Shown here one piece after another: positions 44,891 through 56,574 of a DNA stretch of 64,000 nucleotides. The notes beneath the pieces are model-generated. The model ran no database searches. It had not been told where the DNA came from and worked only from the letters and a program-made list of their open reading frames with translations. This DNA comes from Primulina eburnea (lineage: Eukaryota > Streptophyta > Magnoliopsida > Lamiales > Gesneriaceae): the NCBI RefSeq assembly GCF_022965805.1, contig NC_133103.1:31931635-31995634 (forward strand), written 5' to 3'. The position numbers and the translations under genes are program-made. Numbering within the stretch: position 1 is the stretch's first letter; every line of letters starts with the position of its first letter.

Positions 44891-46501
44891 TGTGACACCC
44901 TGACCCGTAACAATAAAAATACAATACAGCGGAAATAAAGTTTTCTTTTAAAATATGGAAGGAGTTTCAAAATATATTTCTTTAAACATTTTTACAAAAT
45001 AGCAATACATGATCATTTAAATGACATAACAAAATACAAAATATCATTCTTATGATCATGTCAAAATCTTCCTTCCAACGGTGCATGCATATGACCCCTA
45101 TCCACAGTCAACGTCCAGGGCCTCCACTCTGATCTGCATCACATGAAATAACTGGAATGAGAATAAATCTCAGCAAGTAGAACTCTACATAGCAATGATA
45201 CATAGTATACTCTGTAAAACATGACTTTGAAATCATAAATACCATCAACTCTGAAACATGAATACTGTAGCAATAACTGTAGCAATAACATAGCAATAGA
45301 TAGCAATACGATGGTATTTCTCTTTTCTATGGTTGGATTGATATCAATAGTATCTCTGTCTGTGGTTGCAAATATCCCATCGATATAAATCGATAACTGT
45401 GAGGGGATAAAAGCCTATGGTCGATGATCATCTAATTGCATGCAATGCTCTGACTATGATAAATCAATCCAATAAAACATTTGAACTCTGAATAGCATTT
45501 AAAGCCGTCGTTTCGCAATCTCTATCTTTTCTCTTGTATTCCCTTTTAACAATAGTGAGATATATAATACCTCCAATAGATAATCAATGAAATCAATACA
45601 TAACAATGGATCAATGGAAGGGAATAAAACTTTGAAACCTTTAAAACACAATACATATAATATCATGTGAGCACAAAGGATGAAATTCCACTTACAAACC
45701 AATCGAACACCTCCAAACTAACTCTTGGTACACCACCTACAACAATAATCCATAAACAACACCAATATCAACTCTATATCCACAAATACAAGTCAAATAA
45801 TCCATTAAATCAACAATAACAACACCCTATAACAACTCATCTCCAAAAACCATGATAGAATCGCACCAAAAACATACCTAAGCTTCCTTATACCACGGAG
45901 AACGTCGATCTCAAGTCGGAAATCCAAATAAACCCAAGAATCAAAGGTAGGAAGCAATAGAAAATGGAGAAAACCCTTGGAGAATAGAGAGAAAATCGGA
46001 AATGAAGGGGGAGATGAGGATAAGGTATGGCCAACAACTCCAAAAAGTAACTTAAAAACTCGCCCATACCTTCACCGCGGGTGCGCTACCACAAGCACCG
46101 CGGGTGCGCTATGCCTTCGGCCAACCAAAATAATTCCCATGCACGATGACCGCGGGTGCGGTGCTACAATTACCGCGGGTGCGGTGCACACCGCGGGTGC
46201 GGTCCTTGCACTGCCGCGGGTGCGGTGATGCCACGGCCTTCCAAATCCAAAATGATGAACAGTACACCGCGGGGGCACTCCTCTAAGAGCGCGGGTGCAC
46301 TCAAGCTACGGCAATGAACAGTACCAATGCAACTAAAATCAATCCGAAATACTGAAACGAACAATCAACACCAACTAATACCTCAAAACAATAATAACCA
46401 ATAATACTATGGCCCAAAACACAACTCTAAACATCTAATCACACAACCCAAATAAACAAGTAAAGCTTAAACCGTACCGTACACCGGGCTCGGCTATTAC
46501 A
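44891..46501 (-). mobile_element. Element H: gypsy solo LTR
   Basis: A 1611 bp LTR, TGTAATAGCCGAG (at 46501) to GTGTCACA (at 44891), flanked by the duplication CCGGA (44886-44890 and 46502-46506). It is the same family as F's LTR, with large diverged blocks and no internal region. A solo LTR with matching duplications is the product of recombination between the two LTRs of one insertion. The palindrome array is at 46073-46303 and the candidate exon at 45696-45736. Confidence 0.95.
46073..46303 (-). repeat. Palindrome array (ACCGCACCCGCGGT type) in H
   Basis: Eight or so copies of ACCGCGGGTGCGGT (plus view) and variants, some only a few bases apart (46170-46220). This is the densest array of the family in the window. 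Confidence 0.88.
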
Positions 46502-46506
46502 CCGGA

Positions 46507-46783
46507 GCTCCGTCGCCGGATTCCGGCCAACATTCCGGTGAACAAAAAAAATTTTTATTTTTTTATTAAACAAGAGGTTTCGGGCAGCCCAAGGGGCTGC
46601 CCTTGCTGCCCGTTACGGGCAGCCCGAGGTGCCCGAAATAGGCAGCAACATGCTGCCCAAAATAGCTTCAAAAGTGGCCTTGATTTTGGTTGCAAAAAAT
46701 ATCTCAAACGGTTAGAAAATGATCTCAATATAATATCATGTATTATGCTACACAAAATGGTAACCATAGCTCTTGATACCACT
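46507..46783 (-). other. Primer-proximal leader of G with GC-rich hairpins
   Basis: The primer site TGGTATCAAGAGC is at 46769-46781 (minus strand). At 46579-46670 the otherwise AT-rich leader holds GGGCAGCCCAAGGGGCTGCCC-type inverted repeats (about 46578-46599) and GCTGCCCGTTACGGGCAGC (46602-46622), which would fold as strong RNA stem-loops. In position they resemble dimerisation or packaging signals of retroelements; the function is inferred only. Confidence 0.7.
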
Positions 46784-48933
46784 TGAAAGGGAACGATTTA
46801 GGGAGACCGAAAACGCAACGGAAGCTAAAATTTTAAAAATATAAGCTGAAAAATTCGGCCCCCTTCCATTTTGTGCAACAAATACATTTAACACCTTAAA
46901 TCTCATTCATAGGGTGTTTTAGAAGATATTACCTATCAACCTCTTGAGGTTGATGATGGCTCCAACTTTGTTGTCAAGCAACAAAGCTCTTGAATGGCAT
47001 GAAGATCTACAAGCTCTCCAAGATCTTGAATCTTTCCTTCAAATTAGGCCCACCACTAACTAGCTAGAACCCTTCTTATTTTGCACTAGAAAAATAAGAA
47101 GATTTTTCAAAGAGAAGTGATTTCTTTCCTCAACAATTGAAGAAGAAAATTGAGAGAAAAACTTGGAGAAAAATGTGAATAGTAACTCGGCCACTATTCA
47201 TGCTAGGAGAGAAGGAGAGACATTTTTTTGGTTGTGGGAAAAGTTGTTCCAAAAAGTTGCATGCCATGCCTTGAAAACACAAAAAGTAGTCTCCCAACCT
47301 TTCACCTCCCATGCATGCATGTTATATGGTTTTTAATCAAATTAAAACCTTGGAATAAATTTTAATTATCTCAAACATATTTGAGACTAATTAAACATTA
47401 CTTGAATTTACCCAAGTCCCACTAGTTAAATAATTATTTTAATTGAGCTCTTCAAGACTCAATATAATTTAATTAATTCAACACTTGAATTAATTTAATT
47501 ATTTGGACTCTACTAGGCCCACTAGTGTTTAATTAATTCAACACTTGAATTAATTTAATTTAGTCCATAATAATGTTTATGAAAATCACAATTTTCAATT
47601 ACATTATTCACTTGGCCAATTTTAATTTAGGAACACTTCCAAAAATTAAAATTTACATTTCTCTCATAGAAGTCATACTTCTATTTTTCTTTACACTTAT
47701 AAACTCATTTATAAGTCGTTCAACACATTGAACTATTTTCTCCTTTATAGAAGTCATACTTCTAATTTTCCTTACGCTTATAAACTCCTTTATAAGCCGT
47801 TCAACACATTGAACTATTTTTACTTCTCAACGGGATCTAGAAAGCTAGTACTTGTGTGGCCCTCAATGGTTCATTGATACAACTAGCCGTGGGTTCACAT
47901 CTCTATGTGATTCGGACTAAACATGTCCTTATATGAGCATACCCCAATTGCTCCATTCTTATTTATCAACACCTTGATAATAAGAACGTCAGAACTCAAG
48001 TCTGATAGTACCCAACCAATCACGTTAAACGCCTAGCAGCATCGCTTACGTGATTCCCTAGGTATCACATGATAGTGCCTGCAAGAACCATTCAATTATG
48101 GTTAGCGTACAGTACGGTCCCTTCAACTCATATATCCCGATCGATTCGACAACCATTGGTTTATCGAGAGTTGTCAATGAATCGATACTATGTGTCATGT
48201 CGTAGTTGCATCGATGGTGTAATCTATGAAACCCTTTCATAATTACCAACATACTCTGGCCAGAGATTTCGATCTACATACACATGATAACACATAGGAT
48301 ATCCATACCCGAAGGTAAACGGTGAATCCCCGACAACAATGCATCGACTCCTATGTGTTTCGACAGAACACCCAACCTTGCCACCTGATGACCCCATAAG
48401 AGTCGGTAAACAAGTCAAAGTGTAATTCTAGTACATAGAGTCTCAATGTTGTCCCGGGTCATAAGGACTAATTCTGTACAACCATAAACTAGGACATTTC
48501 CACTCGATAAGTGAGAACCACTTGGAAAGTCCTTTTATGGAGGGTTGTTCAGTGCACTCTACAAGGAGCACCTATCTGCATGTTCGGACATCACAATCTC
48601 CCCTACCAATGAAACATGGTACTCACATCGCAGATACTAGTCCCGAACTCTAGCGGCCTATATCCTTCTTAGTGGCGGCTGAATCGACTAGGAACCGTTT
48701 AGAATATACAGTATTACAAATATGAGTTTCATGATACTCATCATATGAGCATCTCATATTCTTTCTACTATTTGTATATTCAAGGGCTTTATCTATGCAA
48801 CTAGCATGGGTATACAGATAAAGATGTGCCATAATAATAATCTCAAACATTATTAAAATAAAGATTGCTTATACATAGAGTTTCATTGTGAACACTCGGC
48901 CAACACTTGGCTCGACGGGCACCTACTCTAACA
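46784..48933 (-). repeat. G LTR, copy 2 (shared by both internal regions)
   Basis: 2150 bp, same ends as copy 1. It acts as 5' LTR for the first internal region (primer site adjoining at 46769-46781) and as 3' LTR for the second (polypurine tract adjoining at 48934). Confidence 0.93.
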
Positions 48934-48947
48934 ATCTCCCACTTGCA

Positions 48948-51305
48948 CTAGAGCCAACTACCCATATGCTTTAAACCCATTGATTCGCGATGCTTGTCGA
49001 ATAATGGTCCAGGTAAAGGCGTAGCTAGTGGATCAACAACATTATCGGCGGAGCCGACTTTGTCAAAATACACTTCTCCTCTTTCCACAATATCTCCGAG
49101 GATGTGGTACTTTCTCAATACTAGTTTGGATTTCTGATGAGATCTAGGCTCTTTTGCTTGAGCTATAGCTCCCGTGTTGTCACACAACACCGGGACAGGA
49201 GCAACTCCATTAGGAATGACGCCCAACTCTTGGACGAAATTCATTATCCAAACAGCCTCCCTTGCTGCATCTGATGCAGCAATGTATTCGGTCTCTGTGC
49301 TGGAATCCGTAGTATTGTCTCGCTTGGAACTCTTTCAAGAGACAGCAGCACCATAGAGCATGAATACAAAACCAGAGGTTGAATTCGAGTCATCGATATC
49401 GCTTTGGAAGCTAGAGTCGGTATAGCCTTCCAATTTTAGTTCTCCACCCCATAGACCAAGAACAATTTATTGGTCCTTCTCAACTACTTGAGGATGTCTT
49501 TCACAGCTTTCCAGTGTGGAAGACCAGGGTTCGATTGATATCTACTCACTACACTTAGTGCGAAAGCCACGTCAAGACGTGTAGATATCATCCCATACAT
49601 GATGCTACCAATTGCCGAAGCATACGGAATGCGTGTCATCGCCACTATCTCTACATCAGTCTTGGGAGACAGACTTGGATAGGGACACGCCATGACACAT
49701 TGGTAGATGTCCTCCCTTGGACTCATCCATCGAGAACGGCTTCACGATGGTATCAATGTATGTGGACTGGGTGAGACCAAGCAATCTTCTCGATCTATCT
49801 CTATAGATCTGTATTCCCAATACAAAAGATGCTTCACCCAAGTCCTGCATCGAGAACTTACTCGCTAACCATATCTTAGTTGATTGCAACATTCCTACAT
49901 CATTCCCAATGAGTTGAATGTCATCAACATATAACACCAGGAATGTCACAACACTCCCACTGACCTTCTTATACACATAGGGTTCCTCAGGACTCTTAGT
50001 AAATCAAACTATTTGATTGTACTGTCGAATCTGAGGTTCCAACTCCTAGATGCCTGCTTTAGATCATAAATAGATCTCTGAAGTTTGCATACCATATGCT
50101 CACTTCCGATAGATGTTAACCCTTCAGGTTAAGACATGTAAATAACTTTCTTAAAATCCCCATTAAGAAAGTCTGTCTTGACATCCATCTGCCATATCTC
50201 ATAGTCATACCATGCAGCTATGACTAGCAAAATCCTTATGGACTTGAACATTGCGACTGGGGAAAAAGGTTTCCTCAAAGTCAACTCCTTGTCTTTGAGT
50301 ATATTCTTTTTCCACCAATCGTACCTTGAAGGTCAATACCTTCCCATCCGTCCCAAGTCCCTATGGGAACCTTTCCCTCAGGTGGATCTATAAGATCCCA
50401 CACTTGGTTCGGATGCATGGAATTCATCTCAGATTCCATCGCTTCAAGCCATTTGGATGAATCGGCATCAGATAACGCTTCCTTGAAGGTCCTTGGATCA
50501 CATCCATGGTTAGGCTCATCATGGCCCTCTTCAAGAAGCTGACCATACCTCATAGGTGGTCTCGAGACTTTCTCGGATCTTTTAGGAGCTTGTATCTCCT
50601 CACTTGGCTCTTCGGGTGTGGGTTCTATAATTGTGGGTGTCTCTCGAACCTCTTCGAGTTCTATCATCTCCCCTTTTCTATCCAATAGAAAATTCCTTTT
50701 TCCAAAAAGTTGCATTCCTAGAAAAAAACACCTTTGTTTCTTGGGGATGATAGAAGTGATATCCAACTAAATTCCTTGGATATCCCACAAAGTAACATAA
50801 AATGGATCAACAATCCAATTTATCTCCCACTACCTGCTTCATAAGCAGGGCACCCCATATTCTAAGATAAGAATACTTAGGAGGCTTACCCATCCATATC
50901 TCATATGGTGTATGCCTTTGAATGGACATTTAGTATATCTTTTAATTTTAAGTTATAGAGATTGTTTTCAAGTTTTCAAGTACCAATCAAACATTCATTC
51001 ATGTAAATGTTGCAAACACCTTTGCAAAATAAACAAGAATATCCATTTTTATCACCATAGAAATGGAAACAATGTTTTTACAAAATTAGGTACAAACAAA
51101 ACATCTCATAAAATTAACTTAAACTATTGTTCAATAATAAGTAAACATCTTCTATAGCCTTGGAAGCAACTCTTGCTCCATTGCCCATCCTCAAGAAGGT
51201 CACACCTTCCTTAAGCTTCCTACTTCTTCCCATAACCTGTAACACATTACAGAGATGTGAGTCATAACCGGTATCTAATACCCAAGAAGTAGAGTTAATT
51301 GAAAT
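48948..51305 (-). pseudogene. Pol of G, second internal region
   Basis: Near-identical to the first pol remnant, with the same missing protease/integrase block and catalytic LYVDD near 49930. Private lesions include a TGG to TGA stop in RNase H at 49335-49337. The linker before reverse transcriptase is open here for 161 codons (50281-50766). Both copies lost integrase before they were joined. Confidence 0.85.
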
Positions 51306-51317
51306 GTTTACTTCAAT

Positions 51318-52178
51318 TTAGAACATACCGTTTCCAGAACTTTTCTGGGCAAGATATTCTTTGCAATTACGCCTCCAATGTCCAGGCTTCTTGCAGTGAT
51401 GACATACATCATCAGTCTTGTCAGCCTTAACTGGTCTGGCTGCCTCAACGGGATTCGGAGAATGCCTCAACAAGGGCACGTTCTTCTTGGGACGTTGGAA
51501 AGAACTCTTCTTTCCCTTCCCATGTGGATCAATCTTCGTACCAGATGAAGAACCCACATAAAGAACCAACTTCTCTTTCTTGATGGTGGATTCAATCGTA
51601 ACAAGCATGTTTACCAACTCCTCAAGGGTCGGTTCCATCTTGTTTATGTTGAAGTTCACCACAAAAGGATCAAATGAGCTAGGCAGCGATAACAGCAACA
51701 CGTCGGTGGTCAACTCCGAAGGCAAGATCAAATCCATGCCAACGAGCTTGTCCACGAGCCCGATCACCTTTAGGCCATGCTCATGGACCGAGGCCCCATC
51801 TCGCATGCGCAAAGTGATCAGCTCCTTGACGGTAGCATGCCTGAGAGGACGCGTTTGCTCTCCAAAGAGCTCCTTGAGGTGCAAATGAATGTCAGCAGCA
51901 CTCTTTGCACCCTCAAAACGCCTCTGCAGCTCATCATACATAGAAGTCAGCATATAACACCTGGCTATCAAGTCATGGTCACACCATTCCTTGTAAGCCT
52001 GCAATTCCTCAGGAGTGCAGTCAGTCGGAGCCTCAACAGGGGGCGACTGAGTCAGTGTATATGTTACCCTTTCCGAATTCAAGACTATTTTCAAATTTCT
52101 TAGCCAAGTGAGGTAATTAGGTCCAGTTAATATGTGTTTGTCGAGTATAACAGATATCGAATTGCGCATCGAAGACAT
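51318..52178 (-). CDS. Gag of copia element G, second copy
   Basis: A 286-residue Gag, intact, with the same domains as 42503-43363 (N-terminal gag-polypeptide segment, central gag domain, knuckle CHHCKKPGHWRRNC). I count four differences: S to P in TQSxPVEA, M to V in FVxNFN, K to E in LExLVN, G to S near the end. Its leader is cut by I at 53659, so this copy has lost its primer site and could not be copied as it stands. Confidence 0.9.
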   Translation of the reverse strand: MSSMRNSISVILDKHILTGPNYLTWLRNLKIVLNSERVTYTLTQSPPVEAPTDCTPEELQAYKEWCDHDLIARCYMLTSMYDELQRRFEGAKSAADIHLHLKELFGEQTRPLRHATVKELITLRMRDGASVHEHGLKVIGLVDKLVGMDLILPSELTTDVLLLSLPSSFDPFVVNFNINKMEPTLEELVNMLVTIESTIKKEKLVLYVGSSSGTKIDPHGKGKKSSFQRPKKNVPLLRHSPNPVEAARPVKADKTDDVCHHCKKPGHWRRNCKEYLAQKSSGNGMF

Positions 52179-53659
52179 TGTCCATTTGTACTGAAAAGTA
52201 AAAACAGATAAATGTTGATGACTATTTTAAATATTTAGTAAGATATGAAGTTTGGAATTTTACTTCATAAATATTTGCTCCCACTGTTTTGACATCTTTC
52301 ACTACCCTCTAGTGAAAGAGGGAAACTCATTTCCTTAGTAGGTACGTAAGGTCCAATTAGCGAATTATGATCCCGAATAATATCAGCCAATCACAATTCC
52401 TAAAAGGTAGTTTCCAATTGCATCACAATGCAACCCTCTACGTAAACTTTTGTCTCACGTTTGATTAGGACCCAATAATATGACGTCGTTCATCTTTACG
52501 TGTCAAGCCTAACCCATCGATATTGAACCTTAATGGACGGTCGCCATGAGTTCCCTCAATAATATGAGCCGAAATCATGGGAGTTCCACGTAGTTCACAT
52601 CACTATGTCAATGGATGTCACAGCTTTCCGACACCCAGGGCCCCCCAATAATATGAACCGAGCCCCGAGTACGGGTAGCGTTCATCATGCACCCATTGTC
52701 GATGGAAGACAAGGAAATTATAAACAAATTTATAATTCCCTTTTTCGGGCTTGATATTAATTTTGAATCTTATTCAAAATGAGGGTTTTTAATTTTGAAA
52801 GGTCTCATCATTAATTTTATTTTAAAAGCTCGCCATGTTTGATCGTATGTTTGCCGGATTCATGCAACTTTGTTATTATCATAATAATAACGCACATACT
52901 CATTATTTATAACATATCATGCATATATTATAAACAGTAAACAAACAAGGATGATCAATCGCCCCAATACTAACGGTCCGTGTGAGCTAAACACGGACCT
53001 AGGTCCAATCCTAGGGTAAATGCACGGGATGCAAATGCAACATTTACATAAGCTTCCAATATTTACATGTCTTCGATCTTCATAATCATCATGGCCACCA
53101 TCTTCCAATCTTGATCATCCACTATACTAATATTTACAAATAAATATCCATGGCAAATAGGGATACATCTCATGGGGTGGGAACGGGCCATAAACCAAGC
53201 CCACTTGATAAATTGATAATTATTACAATCATTCAACAAAAAATATCCTAGCATACACCTAGCAAATTGGGCTTGGGCTTTTGATCATCCTTCATGCATA
53301 ATATCACATATCATACACCATCAATTAATTATCACAATAATTAATTGATCCAATATTATATATCTTGATCCAATCACTAACCGCCACGATTATAAAGTAA
53401 ATTAACAAAGTATACAAACTCCTTTGTCTACTTTCAAATTAATTTATTTATAACCGATTTTCTTGTAAATCACCATTTACTATAAATAATTAAAGTCCAA
53501 CTTAAATTATTTATTTCATGAGAAAAATTTGCAACTTTTGTAATTTTAAACTTAAAGGCCCAAAAACTCATTTTTCACCAAAAACATTTTTGGCCCATTT
53601 AAAATCACAAATGTGTTGGCCATCCAATGGCCCAACAACTCAAGGCCCATGACACTTTG
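52179..53659 (-). other. Leader of G, second internal region, truncated
   Basis: Homologous to 43364-44847. It ends in GACACTTTG, where the first copy continues GTAATCC. The last five bases, CTTTG, are the expected left target duplication of I. The primer-proximal part was removed by the deletion that ends at 62975. Confidence 0.85.
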
Positions 53660-56538
53660 TGTAACGTACCGTACTTTTACTACTTGAAATTTGCGGAAAA
53701 ATAAAAATTTTTATTCAAATAAAACATCCGTACGGTCGTCACCTAACATACATAAAATATCTTTAAAATAATCCATCACCAAATAAAAGTTTGCTAAAAG
53801 AACGCTGTCTCAACTCGTCTCACATTCAAATCAAAACATCAGAGTATTTTAAAAGTTTGCATAAACATAATCTTGCGGTCCTCGGGTTTAGCCTGCCGCT
53901 CAGCCCAAGCTTGCCCCTTGGTCGCCACCTCCTGTCTCCTGCTCATCGTACTCACCTGCATCGATCAAGTCTAGTGAGTCTAAAGACTCAACACGTATAA
54001 ACTGAAAGTAACGAGTACTACATAATAAAAATCGCATGCTTCTTTAAAATAGGACATACATAACTTTAAATTGAAATAAACTTGAACTTGAACATACATA
54101 CTACGACGTGCCATGAACATAAACTTTTCTTAAACATGCTTTCATACTTCAACGTACTTAACTGCATAATTTTACGTGGAGGATATTTCAAAGCAAGTGA
54201 CCCTTAACATGATAAACGCCTGATCAGACACACCACAGTACTGGGCTGACAGGGACGTATCCACTGTCGCATACATAAGATCCCTGTTCATGATTTAACA
54301 GGCCAGTTGATCCACGTTCATAATTTAACGCTTCACAACCACGATCTAACCCGTTCATAATTTAACGGGCGGATTGGTCCCCGTTGATGATTTAACGCTT
54401 TCCAATCCTTAACTTTCTTTGGTCACAAGACAATTAGCATACCTCCAAACTTAAACATTTTCTTGCACGTCAACATACTTACTAGGCGTTGAGGGATTCG
54501 TTGGACTTCGACTGGGCCGTTGCTGCGACGTACTAACATGGAATTGCATACTTAACTTGCATAACTTAGACGTAAAAATCATACTTACCCCTAAGTTCAA
54601 TCAACACTTGGGACGTTCTAAAATTTCCCATGACTCGATCATGAAAACATCATATTAAACCTTAACTTAAAACCTCAACCAAATTCCAAAGTGAATGAGA
54701 GAATGTATCCCAAAAATAGGAGGACACGGACCCCGTGTCTGGGTCCTGGCTTGGGTCCGTGTAGATACTGTATGGGGTGTGTGTAGAAAAGCAAGAGCAC
54801 GGACCCCGTCTAAAGGTCCGGGTCAGGGTCCGTGTAGATACTGTAAAAGGAGTACTCGGAAAGGGGAGAGGCACGGACCCCGTGCTTAGGTCCGTGTGGA
54901 GGTCCGTGTACACTCGGGTCCTAGACATTGCTGAGGGAACGAAGGCACGGACCCCGTGCGGGGGTCCGGGTAAGGGTCCGTGTGCCTACGTATTTCTGAA
55001 CCTGCGAGGAAAAACTTACACAATACTTAGTCTCCTAATTAACACATAACGGCACAAGATTTCCACAACTCGAGACTATCCTAGGACACCATAGCAGTGA
55101 ACTAAACTCGTGTAATTGCCTCAACGTGACGACGTTCACCCTACAACTCATACGAACCAAAATACGGTCTTTGACATCAACTTGATTCCTACGACATTTG
55201 ATTCAACTAGATGACCAATGACTCGAAGCGAACCATTAGTGATCGACCCAACAACATAAGCAAGTACCTACACGCAACAACAATCACCGGTCGAGCCCCC
55301 AACGAAGCCTGCAACATAAAACTTCAAGAAACGTATCAATACAAATTTTCTGGAAATCGCAGTTTGAGCAGTCACACGAAAAATATCATAACTCTCTCAT
55401 TTTTCGTCCAAAAATCTCGTACCTTATATCAAATCAAAGGTATCGAAAAGTTCTACGTTTTTGCCGTTGAAAGTTTTCCCAAAATGTGAACAGAAAAATC
55501 GCAGTTTTTGAAAAGACAGCAAAAACGAGTTTTAGATCTAACATTTTGCCCTCGAAATTGATCCGATCTATACCCCGCTCAAACTACTAACATGATACAT
55601 AACTTTTACGCATAAAAATCAACGCAACGCATAATATGACTTGATCGACACAGCAAGAACAGAATATACGTGCCTTATGATATCAAACGTTACCGAAAGA
55701 CGACACCGAAGCGGAGATAGGAGCGAGGTTGATCCGGGACGAACGTGGCACCGTTTTTCCTTGAAAATAACCAACGAAAATCGCCGGGAATATTGACTAT
55801 AAGGGGCGGTTGCTGTTTTGCAAAGAACCCTAATCTTTTTCTCTCCAAAATAATGAAATTTTGAATTGTATTGTGTGAGTGTGTGTTTTACGTTTTCTAG
55901 TGTGTGTAGAGTGTGTGTGTGCGTGTGTGTGTTAGATAATTAGGAGGAGTAAAATTTGCTAATTAATAAATAACAATGCTAATCAAGATGCTAATTAAAA
56001 TGTTGACTCAACTAACAATTTAATTAAAATACTATCTTTACTCATCTTTAAATAAAACTCTTTAATTAAAATATAGCACACACCATACTAGAATTTAAAA
56101 GTTCTAAAATCAAAGACTCTCAAAATAATAAAATTTAGGATTCAAACTACTAACATCTCATAAAATACTAAATTTTAAAAGTTTTAAACTCTTAAAATCA
56201 CTAACTAAACATTTAGGCTCAAAAATGCTAAAGCTCACTAAATTATTTAAAATACCCTCAAACTCAACTTAAAATAAAATACCATCTCTAAAATTGCCAA
56301 AATCGTCCCCGGGTCTTTTCCTCAATCCCGCTTCGAATAATCGCCTGAAACATGAAACTCGAAAGACATTTCCACGTGCATCACATAACATAATTTAATT
56401 GCATCACATAACATAATTTAATTTAAAATAGTGCATTTACATAAATTATGCATGACTAAAGCTCCTTTAAAATTAATAAATGCTTTAATAATTTAAATAG
56501 ATGCATGGGTTATACGTGTACTGAAATCGGGTTCTACA
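53660..56538 (-). repeat. 3' LTR of element I
   Basis: 2879 bp, from TGTAGAACCCGATTT (56538) to AGTACGGTACGTTACA (53660). It contains the palindrome array 54724-54985, a GT-rich microsatellite at about 55875-55933, and a GATGCAG/GTGAGT motif near 53950 (minus) that fits both splice consensuses. Confidence 0.93.
54724..54985 (-). repeat. Palindrome array (CACGGACCCCGTG type) in the LTR of I
   Basis: Four blocks, each starting with GCACGGACCCCGTGC or a variant and ending in GGTCCGTGT 20-40 bases later, so each block can also fold as a larger hairpin (CACGGACC with GGTCCGTG). It is repeated at 62560-62820 in the other LTR. Confidence 0.85.
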
Positions 56539-56556
56539 GTTCCTCCCCCACTTATA
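56539..56556 (-). other. Polypurine tract of I
   Basis: The minus strand reads AAGTGGGGGAGGAAC before the 3' LTR, after GAGGACGAAAT. Confidence 0.88.
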
Positions 56557-56574
56557 TAAATTTCGTCCTCGAAA

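Noticed and set aside
46073..46303. CRISPR-like spacing of short palindromic repeats
   Set aside because: Spacers and spacing are irregular, copies are degenerate, there is no cas gene, and the context is a plant LTR.
54662..55049. ORFs repeated at 62497-62884
   Set aside because: They are LTR sequence of element I, driven by the palindrome array in open frames.
55875..55933. GT-rich stretch as a regulatory element
   Set aside because: A plain microsatellite in the LTR of I; nothing links it to a function.
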